Positions 52,830-61,441 of a stretch of 64,000 nt of DNA are shown piece after piece. The DNA is taken from assembly GCF_014203235.1 (NCBI RefSeq), contig NZ_JACHIN010000013.1:308925-372924 (forward strand), given 5' to 3'. Each line of letters begins with the position of its first letter. Position 1 is the stretch's first letter. The stretch is from Nonomuraea endophytica (GTDB lineage Bacteria; Actinomycetota; Actinomycetes; Streptosporangiales; Streptosporangiaceae). The translations under genes and the position numbers were made by a program. Below the pieces are notes generated by a model. The model was not told the DNA's origin. It did not search any database and saw only the letters and a list, made by a program, of their open reading frames with translations.

Positions 52830-53579
52830 ATGACTCTGCTCGCAGAACCAGATTCGCGAAGGGGTGGCCGGGTGTTCTATTGGGTGGTCAAGGCCATCTT
52901 GGCGCCGATCCTCCACGTGGTGTTCCGCCCCTGGGCAGAGGGCGTCGAGAACGTTCCCAAGCACGGCCCGGCGATCCTCGCCGGCAACCACCTGTCGTTC
53001 GCCGACCACTTCTTCGGTCCGCTCCAGCTCCGCCGTAAGGTCATCTCACTCGGCAAGTCCGACTACTTCACCGGTCGCGGGCTCAAGGGCTTCTTCACCC
53101 GGATGTTCTTCAGCGGCGTCGGCACCGTGCCCATCGACCGCTCCGGCGGCAAGGCCAGCGAAGCCGCCCTGCGCACCGGCAAGCGCATCCTGCGCGAGGG
53201 CAACGTCCTCGGCATCTACCCCGAGGGCACCCGCTCGCCCGACGGCCGCCTCTACAAGGGCAAGACCGGCGTGGCCCGGATGGCCCTGGAGTCCCGGGTC
53301 CCGGTGATCCCGTGGGCGATGGTCAACACCTACGAGATGATGCCTCCCGGCCGCGCCCTGCCCAAGCTCGGCATCCGGCCCGGCGTGCGCTTCGGCAAGC
53401 CGCTCGACTTCTCCCGCTACTACGGCATGGAGGAGGACCGGCTGGTGCTGCGGGCCGTCACCGACGAGATCATGTACGCGCTCATGGAGCTGTCCGGCCA
53501 GGAATACGTCGACAAGTACGCCGCCAGCGCCAGGGTCGAGATGGAGCGCGCCGCCCGAGCGGCGCGCCCGCAGTCCTAG
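52830..53579 (+). CDS. plsC: 1-acyl-sn-glycerol-3-phosphate acyltransferase
   Basis: 249 residues. Makes phosphatidic acid at the inner membrane. LPLAT motifs: NHLSFADHF (NHx4D), GVGTVPIDRSGG, YPEGTRSPDGRL (motif III) and VPVIPWAMVN (motif IV). A hydrophobic helix near the N-terminus (FYWVVKAILAPILHVVF) may be an anchor. ATG 52830 is used; GTG 52872 is an alternative. The stop overlaps the convergent MarR stop by 3 bases. Confidence 0.92.
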   Translation: MTLLAEPDSRRGGRVFYWVVKAILAPILHVVFRPWAEGVENVPKHGPAILAGNHLSFADHFFGPLQLRRKVISLGKSDYFTGRGLKGFFTRMFFSGVGTVPIDRSGGKASEAALRTGKRILREGNVLGIYPEGTRSPDGRLYKGKTGVARMALESRVPVIPWAMVNTYEMMPPGRALPKLGIRPGVRFGKPLDFSRYYGMEEDRLVLRAVTDEIMYALMELSGQEYVDKYAASARVEMERAARAARPQS

Positions 53580-54031
53580 TCCCGCAACACCGCCTGCGCC
53601 TTGAGCAGCGCCTGTGTCATCGTGCGCAGCTCGTCGGGGGTGAGCTGGTCGATGAGGAACTCGCGCACCACATCCACGTGCCCGGGCGCGGTGCGCTCCA
53701 GGCAGCGCATGCCGTCGTCGGTCAGCACCGCCAGCACGCCCCGGTCGTCGGACGGGCAGGTGGCACGCTCCACCAGCCCCGCCTTCTCCAGCTGGGTGAT
53801 CTGGTAGGTCAGCGCGCTCTTGGTGACCACGACCTCCCTGGCCAGCTGCGTCATCCGCAGCCGCCGGTCAGGCTCGTCGGACAGCCGCACGAGGATCTCG
53901 TACTGTGGATGCGTCAGTCCGGCCTCCGTCTTCAGCTGCTCCTCGATGCGCCGTTCGAGCAGGTGCGCGGTGAACAGGAAGGCCCGCCAGGCGGCCGCCT
54001 CCGTCTCGTCGAGCCACCGTGTCTGTGTCAC
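53576..54031 (-). CDS. MarR-family transcriptional regulator
   Basis: 151 residues. Winged helix with LTHPQYEILVRLSDEPDRRLRMTQLAREVVVTKSALTYQITQLEKAGLVERATCPSDDRGVLAVLT, the MarR DxRG wing element and a dimerisation C-terminus. GTG start at 54031. Located 44 bases downstream of the PhoX-like gene on the same strand, which may be its target or operon partner. Ligand unknown. Confidence 0.92.
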   Translation of the reverse strand: MTQTRWLDETEAAAWRAFLFTAHLLERRIEEQLKTEAGLTHPQYEILVRLSDEPDRRLRMTQLAREVVVTKSALTYQITQLEKAGLVERATCPSDDRGVLAVLTDDGMRCLERTAPGHVDVVREFLIDQLTPDELRTMTQALLKAQAVLRD

Positions 54032-54075
54032 CCCACTATTGCACCACCCCGGGCGGGCGCTCGCGCGATCACCTC

Positions 54076-55143
54076 TCACGCGCGGAAGGGGCCGGTCACC
54101 TCGAACGTGTGTCCGTCGGTGCCGGCCCTGGCCCCCGTGCGGCCGCGCTGGGAGGAGAAGTAGAGGCGGGCGCCGTCCGGGCTGAAGGCGGGACCGGCCG
54201 GCTCGGAGTGGCCGTGCCCTTCCAGCCGGGCGAAGGGCGCCACCTCGCCGGCCCGGGTGATCACGCTGATCTCCATGCTGCCGCCGTCCTGGGCCACGAA
54301 CCGCCGGCCCGATCCGCTGAGGTGGTCCACGTCGCGGACCGTCTCCAGCCGGCCGGTGCCGGCCGAATAGCTCCACACCCGGCCGTCGCCCCTGGTGGTG
54401 AAGGAACAGATCCCGTCCGCGTAGTGGCAGCCTCCGGCGCCGTCGAAGCGCAGGGCGTCGGGCACCTGGAAGCGGGTCGGCTCGACCGGCGCCGCCGGAT
54501 GGGGCACCGCGCGCCACGCGCCGCCGGTGGTGAGCACCTCCAGCGCGCCCTCGGTGAGGTCGGCCCAGTCGCGCGGGCGGAAGCGGTAGAAGCAGCCGTC
54601 GGGCTCGTCCTCGGTCAGGTAAACCACCTGGCGCTCCGGGTCGCAGGCCACCGCCTGGTGCCGGAACCTGCCCATCGCCAGGCGCGGGCGGGCGGCGCGC
54701 TCGCCGTACGGGTCGCACTCGAACACGCGGCCGCTCTCGGTCTCCTCGCACGACAGCCAGGTGTTCCACGGGGTCGCGCCGCCGGCGGAGTTGAGCGTGG
54801 TGCCCGGCAGGACGCGGTAGGCCTCGATCACGGTGCCGTTGGCGCCGAAGCACAGCGCGGAGGCCCCGCCCAGCAGCGGGACCTTCGAGTTGGAGACGTA
54901 GATCCAGCCGTCGCCGTCGGGGAAGCAGGCGCCGCCGGCGGGCGCCGCGTGCCACTTCAGGCCCGCCACCTTCCGGCCGCTTCTCGCGACGATCCGGCTG
55001 GTGAAGCCCTCGGGGAGCGCGAGCCCGTCGCCGTTGGGAGGCAGCAGCGGCCCGTACGGGCCGGCGCCGGCGCGGGCCGTGCCCTGCCAGAGCGTGCCCA
55101 CCGCGACGACGGCGCTCGCGCGGAGGGGCGTGCTGGGCAACAT
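54076..55143 (-). CDS. PhoX/DUF839-like secreted phosphatase
   Basis: 355 residues. DUF839 signatures: TPWNTWLSCEET, MGRFRHQAVACDP, DEPDGCFYRFRP and GPAFSPDGARLYFSSQRG. PhoX-type alkaline phosphatases use Fe/Ca at related Glu residues. The start is taken at ATG 55143; the N-terminus (LRASAVVAVGTLWQGTARAGAG) is a weak signal, lacking the twin Arg of canonical PhoX. Shorter than typical PhoX (about 600), so substrate and activity are uncertain. Confidence 0.8.
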   Translation of the reverse strand: MLPSTPLRASAVVAVGTLWQGTARAGAGPYGPLLPPNGDGLALPEGFTSRIVARSGRKVAGLKWHAAPAGGACFPDGDGWIYVSNSKVPLLGGASALCFGANGTVIEAYRVLPGTTLNSAGGATPWNTWLSCEETESGRVFECDPYGERAARPRLAMGRFRHQAVACDPERQVVYLTEDEPDGCFYRFRPRDWADLTEGALEVLTTGGAWRAVPHPAAPVEPTRFQVPDALRFDGAGGCHYADGICSFTTRGDGRVWSYSAGTGRLETVRDVDHLSGSGRRFVAQDGGSMEISVITRAGEVAPFARLEGHGHSEPAGPAFSPDGARLYFSSQRGRTGARAGTDGHTFEVTGPFRA

Positions 55144-55244
55144 GCCGTCAGTCGATCGCACCCACGTGAATGGGAGGTACTCGCAAGGCCAAACTCTCCG
55201 CAAACCCGGGGCCACCGCTACCGCGGAGTCGGCACATTTCGATC

Positions 55245-57638
55245 ATGACAGCTGTACGGCTGGCGCCCGCGATCAAAACCCGCCGGGCCCTGGTCTATCT
55301 CGACGGGACCCCGTCGGCGCCCCGCCTGGCCAGAGCGCTGCGCATGACCGGCTACGACGTACGCACCGTGGAGGCCGCCGACGCGGCGCCGCGGGAGCTG
55401 GCCGCGTTCCTGACCTCGGCCCAGCCGGACGAACTGCTGCTGGTGCGCTGGCCGTCGGGCGCGGGGTGGGCGCCGAGCTCGTTCACGCGGCTCATCGTGG
55501 ACTTCGGCCGCCGCCTCGGCGACTCGCCCGCCGCCGCGCTGGTGCTGGTCGTGGACTTCGGCTGGGTCGTCAACGGCGACGGCGAGGCCCGGCTGAACGT
55601 GCCCGGCGACCCGCCCGTCGTCGCCGCGGCCCTGACCGCCTCCATGGCCTCCACCAGCGACCGGCCCGGCAGCGCGCCCAGCCTGACCGGGGTGCTGGCC
55701 GACGCGCTGCTGGCCGCCGACGGGCCCCTCACCATCGCCGACCTGCACGAGCTGGCCACCGAGAGGTACGCGGGCTCGGGGCTGACCGCGATGCTCTTCA
55801 GCCACGGCGACATCGCGCACGTGCCGGTCGGCACCGGGCAGCGGTTCGCCGCCGATCCGGCCAGGCGGCGGCGGGACGCGCAGCGGCGGGCCATACGGCC
55901 GCGCACGCTGCTGGCCTCCGACCGCTGGACGCTCGACGACCGGCTCGGCCACCGCGTCTACGCCGAGGCCATCGCGGCGTTCCTGCGGCACCGGGACACC
56001 TCGCCGCCGCTGACGATCGGCATCAAGGGGCCGTGGGGGGCGGGCAAGACCTCGCTCATGCGGATGGTGCAGGAACTGCTGGATCCGCCGGGGTCGGGTG
56101 GGCTGCGGTTGCGGCGCCGTACCGGGAGGCTGACCAACCTCGACGTGCTCGGCCGGCTGCGCGTGCGGCGGCCGGCCGACGCGTGCGCGCAGGCGCCCGC
56201 GGACGCGGGCTGGCGGCCGACGGTGTGGTTCAACCCCTGGATGTACCAGAACGGCGAGCAGGTCTGGGCCGGGCTCGCGCACGAGATCATCAGCCAGATC
56301 ACCGGCCGCCTGCCGGCCGCCGAGCGCGAGCGCTTCTGGCTGGAGCTGAACCTGTCGCGCATCGACACCGAGGAGGTGCGCCGGCGCATGTACTGGCTGG
56401 CGCTGACCCGCCTCGCGCCCGTGGCGCTCGGGCTGCTGGCCACCGGGCTGGTCACCGCCGCCTGCGTGGCCGCCAGCGCCCTGTTCCCCTCCTTGCACGG
56501 TACGGCTGCCGCCGTCGCCTCGGCCGGCTGCCTGGCCTCGGTGGGCGCGGGGGTGATGCGGATGGCGAGGTTCCTGGCCGAGTCGGCCGACGGCGCCTTC
56601 GGACCGCTGGTGCGCCAGCCCGATCCGCTGGCCCGCTTCGGCATGGCCGACCAGGGCTACCGCAACCAGGCCGGGCTGCTCCACCTGGTCCAGGGCGACA
56701 TGCGGCGGGTCCTGGACCTGGTCGCCACCGAGGAACGCCCGCTGGTGGTGTTCGTCGACGACCTCGACCGCTGCTCGCCCGGCACGGTGTCGCAGGTGAT
56801 CGAGGCGATCAACCTGTTCGTGGCCGGTGACTTCGGCAACTGCGTGTTCGTGCTGGGCATGGAGCCCGAGGTGGTCGCGGCGCACGTCGGGCTGGCCTAC
56901 CGGGAGCTGATGGGGACGCTGCCCGACGAGCGCACCTACCGGCTGGGCTGGCGGTTCCTGGAGAAGATCGTGCAGTTGCCGTTGAGCGTCCCGTCGCTGG
57001 ACGAGGGGGCGCCCGACTACATCAAGGAGGTGCTGGGGCTGCGCTCGTCCGCGCCTCTCGCCCAGCCCGTGGCGGAGCCGAGGGCGGAGCTCGTGGACCG
57101 GCTGGAGACGGCGATCCGCAGCCTGTCGCCGACGATCGAGACGCTGGACCAGGCCGCCCGCAGCGCGCAGGCGGCGGCGGGGCCGTCCGAGGCGGCCTCC
57201 CTCGCCGCGGCCAGGGCCGCCGACCGGGTGTTCGACGAGCTCTACAGCGACGAGCGGGCCTGCCGGGCGGTGGAGACGGCGCTGCCCGCGCTCAACCTCA
57301 CCAATCCGCGCGAGGTCAAGAGGTACCTGAACGTGTTCCGCTTCTACTCCTTCATCACCTACCGCCGCCATCTGGCCGGGCAGCCGCATCACGGTGACGA
57401 GTGCGTGGCCAAGGTCGCGGCGCTGACGATCAGGTGGCCGCACCTGCTGTGGGCGCTGGCTCAGGAGGCGCACCCCGGGGCCACCGTCCTCGAACGGCTG
57501 GAGGAGGCGGCGCTGTCGTGCGACGGCGACGGGTGGGCGCGGACGATGGCGGAGGCCGGGCTGGCTGAGGAGGAGGCGTTGCGCCAGCTCCTGGCCACCC
57601 GGCCACCGATCGCCGCATTGGCCCGGACGCTGCTGTAG
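55245..57638 (+). CDS. KAP-family P-loop NTPase with N-terminal pseudo-caspase-like domain
   Basis: 797 residues from ATG 55245 (ATG 55170 would overlap the PhoX side). N-terminal domain (about 1-200): alternating strands and helices in a caspase-like order (RRALVYLDG, ELLLVRWPSGAG, LVLVVDFGWVV, SAPSLTGVLADALLAADGPLTIADL), but no catalytic His or Cys at the SGHG and DC-SG positions. KAP domain (about 215-700): Walker A GIKGPWGAGKTSLM, WFNPWMYQNGEQVWAGL, an inserted membrane hairpin (about 388-440), Walker B PLVVFVDDLDRC, and a KRYLNVFRFYSF lid region. KAP NTPases occur in conflict/defence systems; that role here is inference. Confidence 0.8.
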   Translation: MTAVRLAPAIKTRRALVYLDGTPSAPRLARALRMTGYDVRTVEAADAAPRELAAFLTSAQPDELLLVRWPSGAGWAPSSFTRLIVDFGRRLGDSPAAALVLVVDFGWVVNGDGEARLNVPGDPPVVAAALTASMASTSDRPGSAPSLTGVLADALLAADGPLTIADLHELATERYAGSGLTAMLFSHGDIAHVPVGTGQRFAADPARRRRDAQRRAIRPRTLLASDRWTLDDRLGHRVYAEAIAAFLRHRDTSPPLTIGIKGPWGAGKTSLMRMVQELLDPPGSGGLRLRRRTGRLTNLDVLGRLRVRRPADACAQAPADAGWRPTVWFNPWMYQNGEQVWAGLAHEIISQITGRLPAAERERFWLELNLSRIDTEEVRRRMYWLALTRLAPVALGLLATGLVTAACVAASALFPSLHGTAAAVASAGCLASVGAGVMRMARFLAESADGAFGPLVRQPDPLARFGMADQGYRNQAGLLHLVQGDMRRVLDLVATEERPLVVFVDDLDRCSPGTVSQVIEAINLFVAGDFGNCVFVLGMEPEVVAAHVGLAYRELMGTLPDERTYRLGWRFLEKIVQLPLSVPSLDEGAPDYIKEVLGLRSSAPLAQPVAEPRAELVDRLETAIRSLSPTIETLDQAARSAQAAAGPSEAASLAAARAADRVFDELYSDERACRAVETALPALNLTNPREVKRYLNVFRFYSFITYRRHLAGQPHHGDECVAKVAALTIRWPHLLWALAQEAHPGATVLERLEEAALSCDGDGWARTMAEAGLAEEEALRQLLATRPPIAALARTLL

Positions 57639-57643
57639 CGCCT

Positions 57644-58111
57644 CTAACGCTGGGCCTGGAACATCCAGTGCTGCTTCTCGATGTCCTGCGCTACCGCGAT
57701 GAGCAGGTCCTGGGTGACCGGGTCCGGCTCGTCGGTGGCCGCGATGCGCTCGCGCAGCCGCTGGGTGACGCCCTCCAGGATGTCGGTGAACAGGGCGACG
57801 ACCTTGCCGTCCTCGATCCACGCCCGCTCGGGCTGGGCCAGCTTCGTGGCGCCGGCGACGGTGGCGGCCCGGCCGTCCGGGTTGAGCCCCAGTGCCACGG
57901 CCCGCTCGGCGAGCGTGTCGGCGTGCTCGCGCGCGATCGCGACGAGTTCGTCGAGCTGCAGGTGCAGTGGGCGGAAGTGCGCGCCGATGACGTTCCAGTG
58001 CGCCTGCTTGGCGACCAGGGAGAGGTCGATGAGGTCCACCAGCGCGCCCTGGAGCGCGTCGGCCACGACCTTCTTGGCGTCTCCGGAGAGAGGTCCGGTA
58101 ATCGGAGCCAT
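57644..58111 (-). CDS. dps: Dps-like ferritin-fold DNA-protection protein
   Basis: 155 residues. Dps ferroxidase signature KQAHWNVIGAHFRPLHLQLDELVAIAREHADTLAER, with the paired His and the Asp/Glu ligands, and a C-terminal helix ending QHWMFQAQR. Forms iron-storing shells that bind DNA under stress. ATG 58111, with CTCC-complement sites (AGGAGG on minus) upstream. The 3' end is five bases from the KAP stop (convergent); divergent from the MerR gene. Confidence 0.94.
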   Translation of the reverse strand: MAPITGPLSGDAKKVVADALQGALVDLIDLSLVAKQAHWNVIGAHFRPLHLQLDELVAIAREHADTLAERAVALGLNPDGRAATVAGATKLAQPERAWIEDGKVVALFTDILEGVTQRLRERIAATDEPDPVTQDLLIAVAQDIEKQHWMFQAQR

Positions 58112-58178
58112 GCCTGAATCCTCCTTCTAAATCCGCTTCTCTCCATTCAACAGATCTTGCTGCCCAATTCTTCCTCCA

Positions 58179-58207
58179 TTGACACTGCAATAATGACAGT
58201 GTAATTG
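58179..58207 (+). promoter_or_regulatory. MerR promoter with dyad operator
   Basis: A perfect -35 TTGACA (58179-58184) and a -10-like TAATTG (58202-58207) are 17 bases apart. The spacer is covered by the dyad ACACTG-N9-CAGTGT (58182-58187 and 58197-58202). Predicted transcription start is about 58214-58215, at the ATG itself, so the mRNA may be leaderless. The position of the dyad fits a MerR-type autoregulated promoter, although the usual 19-bp spacer is not clear. Confidence 0.55.
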
Positions 58208-58214
58208 TGAGGGT

Positions 58215-58937
58215 ATGAGGGAGACCTGGACCATCGGCGAACTGGCTGAGCGGGCGGCGGACGCGCTGCGGCCCGGCCTCCAGCGCGCCAACGGCCGGAT
58301 CCGCGAGGTGCCCGGCGAGCGTCTCATCCGCTGGTACACGACCATCGGCCTCGTCGACCCGCCCCTGACCAGACGCGGCCGCCTCGCCCAGTACGGCAGG
58401 CGGCACCTGTTGCAGGTGGTGGCGGTCAAACGCCTGCAGGCCGAGGGCCACTCGATCGCCGAGATCCAAACCCGCCTGACCGGCGCCACCGACGCCACCC
58501 TGGAAGCCACCGCCCTCCTCGAACCTCCGAACGGCGACCAGGGCGGCGCTCCGGGGGGCGACCTTCCCGACGGGACCCAGGCCGAGGGCCCCCGCCCCCG
58601 CTTCTGGACCGCCCACCCCACAGCGGAGCCCACCCCGCCTTCCCCGGCACAGCCCTTCCCACGCGCCGCCGCTGATGCCGGTGCCGGTCAGCGTGAGGCG
58701 GCGGTCGTCCATGGGCTTGTGGGCGATGCCACCCGGGAAGCCGGGCGGGGTGTCGCCCGGGAAACCGCTCAGGAAACCCCTCGGGGTGGGGGGCGGGTTT
58801 CTGGGGTTCGGCTGGCGGCCGGGGTGGTGCTGGTGCTGGACGGCGCCGGCCGTACGCCCACAGACGATGACATCGAGGCAGTCCTCGCCGCGGCCGGACC
58901 GCTTCTTCAGGTGCTACAGGAGAGGAAGCTCACATGA
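58215..58937 (+). CDS. MerR-family transcriptional regulator
   Basis: 240 residues. N-terminal MerR helix-turn-helix in an extended form (TIGELAERAADAL, then an insert, then RLIRWYTTIGLVDPPLTRRGRLAQYGRRHLLQVVAVKRLQAEGHSIAEIQTRL). A Pro/Gly-rich region (about 105-190) and a C-terminal domain (VRLAAGVVLVLDGAGRTPTDDDIEAVLAAAGPLLQVLQ) follow. No Cys for metal binding. Overlaps the VIT/VWA gene start by 4 bases (ATGA), so the two form an operon. Confidence 0.85.
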   Translation: MRETWTIGELAERAADALRPGLQRANGRIREVPGERLIRWYTTIGLVDPPLTRRGRLAQYGRRHLLQVVAVKRLQAEGHSIAEIQTRLTGATDATLEATALLEPPNGDQGGAPGGDLPDGTQAEGPRPRFWTAHPTAEPTPPSPAQPFPRAAADAGAGQREAAVVHGLVGDATREAGRGVARETAQETPRGGGRVSGVRLAAGVVLVLDGAGRTPTDDDIEAVLAAAGPLLQVLQERKLT

Positions 58938-61285
58938 AGATCACTTCTCTCGATCCGGCCCGCTGCCTGCCGCTGCCCGACGCCGGGCTGGGGGCGATGG
59001 AGACCGAGCGCGGCAACCTCCCGCTGGAGAGCGTCGACGTGGCCGCCTCGATCTCGGGGCTGGTCGCGGGGGTGGAGGTCGCGCAGGGGTTCAGGAACCC
59101 GTTCGAGGTGCCGCTGGAGGCCACCTACGTCTTCCCGTTGCCCGACCGCGCCGCCGTCACCGCCTTCCGCATGGAGGCCGACGACCGGGTGATCGAGGGT
59201 GTGCTCAAGGAACGCGGTGAGGCCAGGGCCGACTACGACCAGGCGCTTCGCGAGGGGCGGCGGGCGGCGATCGCGGAGGAGGACCGGCCGGATGTGTTCA
59301 CGATCCGGGTGGGCAACATCGTGCCGGGCGAGCGGGTCACCGTCCGGCTCACGCTGAGCCAGCCGCTTCCCTACGAGGACGGCGCCGCCACCTTCCGTTT
59401 CCCGCTGGTGGTCGCGCCGCGCTACGTTCCCGGCACGCCGCTGGACGGGCCGCCCGCGGGTGACGGCGTGGCGCCGGACACCGACGCGGTGCCGGACGCC
59501 TCCCGCATCTCGCCGCCGGTGCTGCTGCCGGGCTTCCCCCATCCGGTACGGCTGTCGCTCACGGTCGACGTCGACGCCGCCGGTCTGGACCTGCGCGAGC
59601 TGGCCTCCAGCCTGCACGTGGTCCGGCAGGAGGGCGACCGGCTCAGCCTGGAGCCGGGCGAACGGCTGGACCGGGACTTCATCCTGCGCCTCGGGTTCGA
59701 CGCCTCGACGGCGCTGCAGCTCGACGGCGCCGGGACGTTCGCGCTCACCGTGGTGCCGCCGCCGCTGGCCGGGACGCGCACCCCGCGGGACCTGGTGCTG
59801 CTGCTCGACCGCTCGGGCAGCATGGGCGGCTGGAAGATGGTCGCCGCCCGCCGCGCCGCCTCCCGCATCGTCGACACGCTGACCGACCAGGACCGCTTCG
59901 CCGTACTCGCGTTCGACTCCTACGTCGAGGCGGCCTTCGACGGCCTGCGCGAGGCGAGCGACCGCAACCGCTACCGGGCCGTCGAGCACCTGTCGCGCAT
60001 GGACGCGCGCGGCGGCACCGAACTCCTCGAACCCCTGCGCCAGGCGATCACCCTGCTCGGCGAGACCACCCGCGAACGCGTGATCGTCCTGGTCACCGAC
60101 GGCCAGGTCGGCAACGAGGACCAGATCCTCGAGCAGACCGGCGGCGCGCTGTCGGCCATGCGGGTGCACACGGTCGGCATCGACCAGGCGGTCAACGCCG
60201 GGTTCCTGAGCCGCCTGGCCGGTCTCGGCGCCGGGCGCTGTGAACTGGTCGAGTCGGAGGACCGGCTGGACGCCGCGATGGAGCAGATCCACCGCAGGAT
60301 CGGCGCGCCGCTGGTGACCGACCTGTCGCTGAAGGGCCTGGAGACCGAGCCGGGCACGGTCACGCACCTGGGTTCGATCTTCCCCGGGGTGCCGCTGCGC
60401 GTGTACGGCCGCTACCGCGAGGCGGCCGCCGTCACCGTGCGCGGGCTGGCCGGGGGCGCGCCGTGGGAGGAGCAGGTGCCCGCGACCGTCGTGGACAACC
60501 CCGCGCTGAGGGCCGTCTGGGCCCGTGCCCACCTGCGCGAGCTGGAGGACCGCTACGCGATGGGCGAGCACGAGCTGGAGGGCCAGATCGTGCGGGCCTC
60601 TCTGGAGTACGGCGTGCTGTGCCGCTTCACCGCCTACGTGGCCGCCGACACCCGGCAGGTCGCCGAGGGCGGGCCGGAGCACCGGGTGGTGCAGCCGGTC
60701 GAGATGCCACGCGGCTGGGACATGCCCGCCGCCGCCCCGATGGCCGCGGCCGCCTTCCGCATGCCGTCGCCCGGCTCACCCCTGTCCGGTCCGGCCGCCG
60801 AGATCCACGAGGCGGCCGACGGCATCGCGACGTTCGGCGGCGTGGGGGGCAGCACGGGCGGCGCCGCCGGTCCGCGCGGCTTCACGCCGCCTCCTCCCAC
60901 GGGCGGCGGCCAGGCGATGAAGCGCGGCCGGGGCTTCGCGAGGGCCATGCCCGCCGCCAAGCCCATGGCCCCGGGCGCGGTTCGTCACTCCCTCGACGCG
61001 GTACGCCCGCAGCTGGTGGCCGAACTGGACCGCCTGAAGGCGACCCGAGGCGTACCCGACCCGCTGTACCTGGCCGACCTGGCCTCCCGGCTGGCCGTGC
61101 TCGCCGCCTTCCTGGGCGGGCACGCGGAACTGGCGGCGCTGGCCCGCGAACTGGAGTCCGCCGACCAGCCGGGCGCCGACCCGGCCGCGCTGTGGGCCCG
61201 CGCCATCGAGGTCCTCACCTCCCTGACCTCGGGGGGAGGCACCTCGGGCGACACCCCCAGAACCGCCTTCTGGAAGCGTCCCTGA
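58934..61285 (+). CDS. VIT plus von Willebrand factor A domain protein
   Basis: 783 residues. VIT domain (about 20-150: VEVAQGFRNPFEVPLEATYVFPLPDRAAVTAFRMEADDRVIEG), beta region, VWA domain (about 285-450) with intact MIDAS DRSGSMGG, the Thr region (GGTELLE) and VLVTDGQV, then a C-terminal half with a Gly/Pro linker and a helical end. No signal peptide, so it may act in the cytosol as a metal-dependent scaffold. The family resembles inter-alpha-trypsin-inhibitor heavy chains. Coupled to the MerR gene. Function unknown. Confidence 0.9.
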   Translation: MKITSLDPARCLPLPDAGLGAMETERGNLPLESVDVAASISGLVAGVEVAQGFRNPFEVPLEATYVFPLPDRAAVTAFRMEADDRVIEGVLKERGEARADYDQALREGRRAAIAEEDRPDVFTIRVGNIVPGERVTVRLTLSQPLPYEDGAATFRFPLVVAPRYVPGTPLDGPPAGDGVAPDTDAVPDASRISPPVLLPGFPHPVRLSLTVDVDAAGLDLRELASSLHVVRQEGDRLSLEPGERLDRDFILRLGFDASTALQLDGAGTFALTVVPPPLAGTRTPRDLVLLLDRSGSMGGWKMVAARRAASRIVDTLTDQDRFAVLAFDSYVEAAFDGLREASDRNRYRAVEHLSRMDARGGTELLEPLRQAITLLGETTRERVIVLVTDGQVGNEDQILEQTGGALSAMRVHTVGIDQAVNAGFLSRLAGLGAGRCELVESEDRLDAAMEQIHRRIGAPLVTDLSLKGLETEPGTVTHLGSIFPGVPLRVYGRYREAAAVTVRGLAGGAPWEEQVPATVVDNPALRAVWARAHLRELEDRYAMGEHELEGQIVRASLEYGVLCRFTAYVAADTRQVAEGGPEHRVVQPVEMPRGWDMPAAAPMAAAAFRMPSPGSPLSGPAAEIHEAADGIATFGGVGGSTGGAAGPRGFTPPPPTGGGQAMKRGRGFARAMPAAKPMAPGAVRHSLDAVRPQLVAELDRLKATRGVPDPLYLADLASRLAVLAAFLGGHAELAALARELESADQPGADPAALWARAIEVLTSLTSGGGTSGDTPRTAFWKRP

Positions 61286-61405
61286 CCGCCTCGTTGCCGG
61301 CGCCGGGCCACAACCCGGCGCCGGCAGCACGCCACACGAGGCCGGTTCTCGGCGCTCGCGACACATCACGCCCAGGGGCCGGATGGCGTCCGTGGTGGGT
61401 GGGGC

Positions 61406-61439
61406 TTGGTTGTGGTGATCTTTCGGGTTATAACCCGAA
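61406..61439 (+). promoter_or_regulatory. Sulfatase promoter with 18-bp palindrome on the -10
   Basis: TTCGGGTTATAACCCGAA (61422-61439) is a perfect palindrome whose centre is the -10 TATAAC (61429-61434). A -35-like TTGGTT (61406-61411) is 17 bases upstream. Transcription would start near 61441-61442, exactly at the ATG. A repressor covering the palindrome would block it. Confidence 0.6.
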
Positions 61440-61441
61440 CC

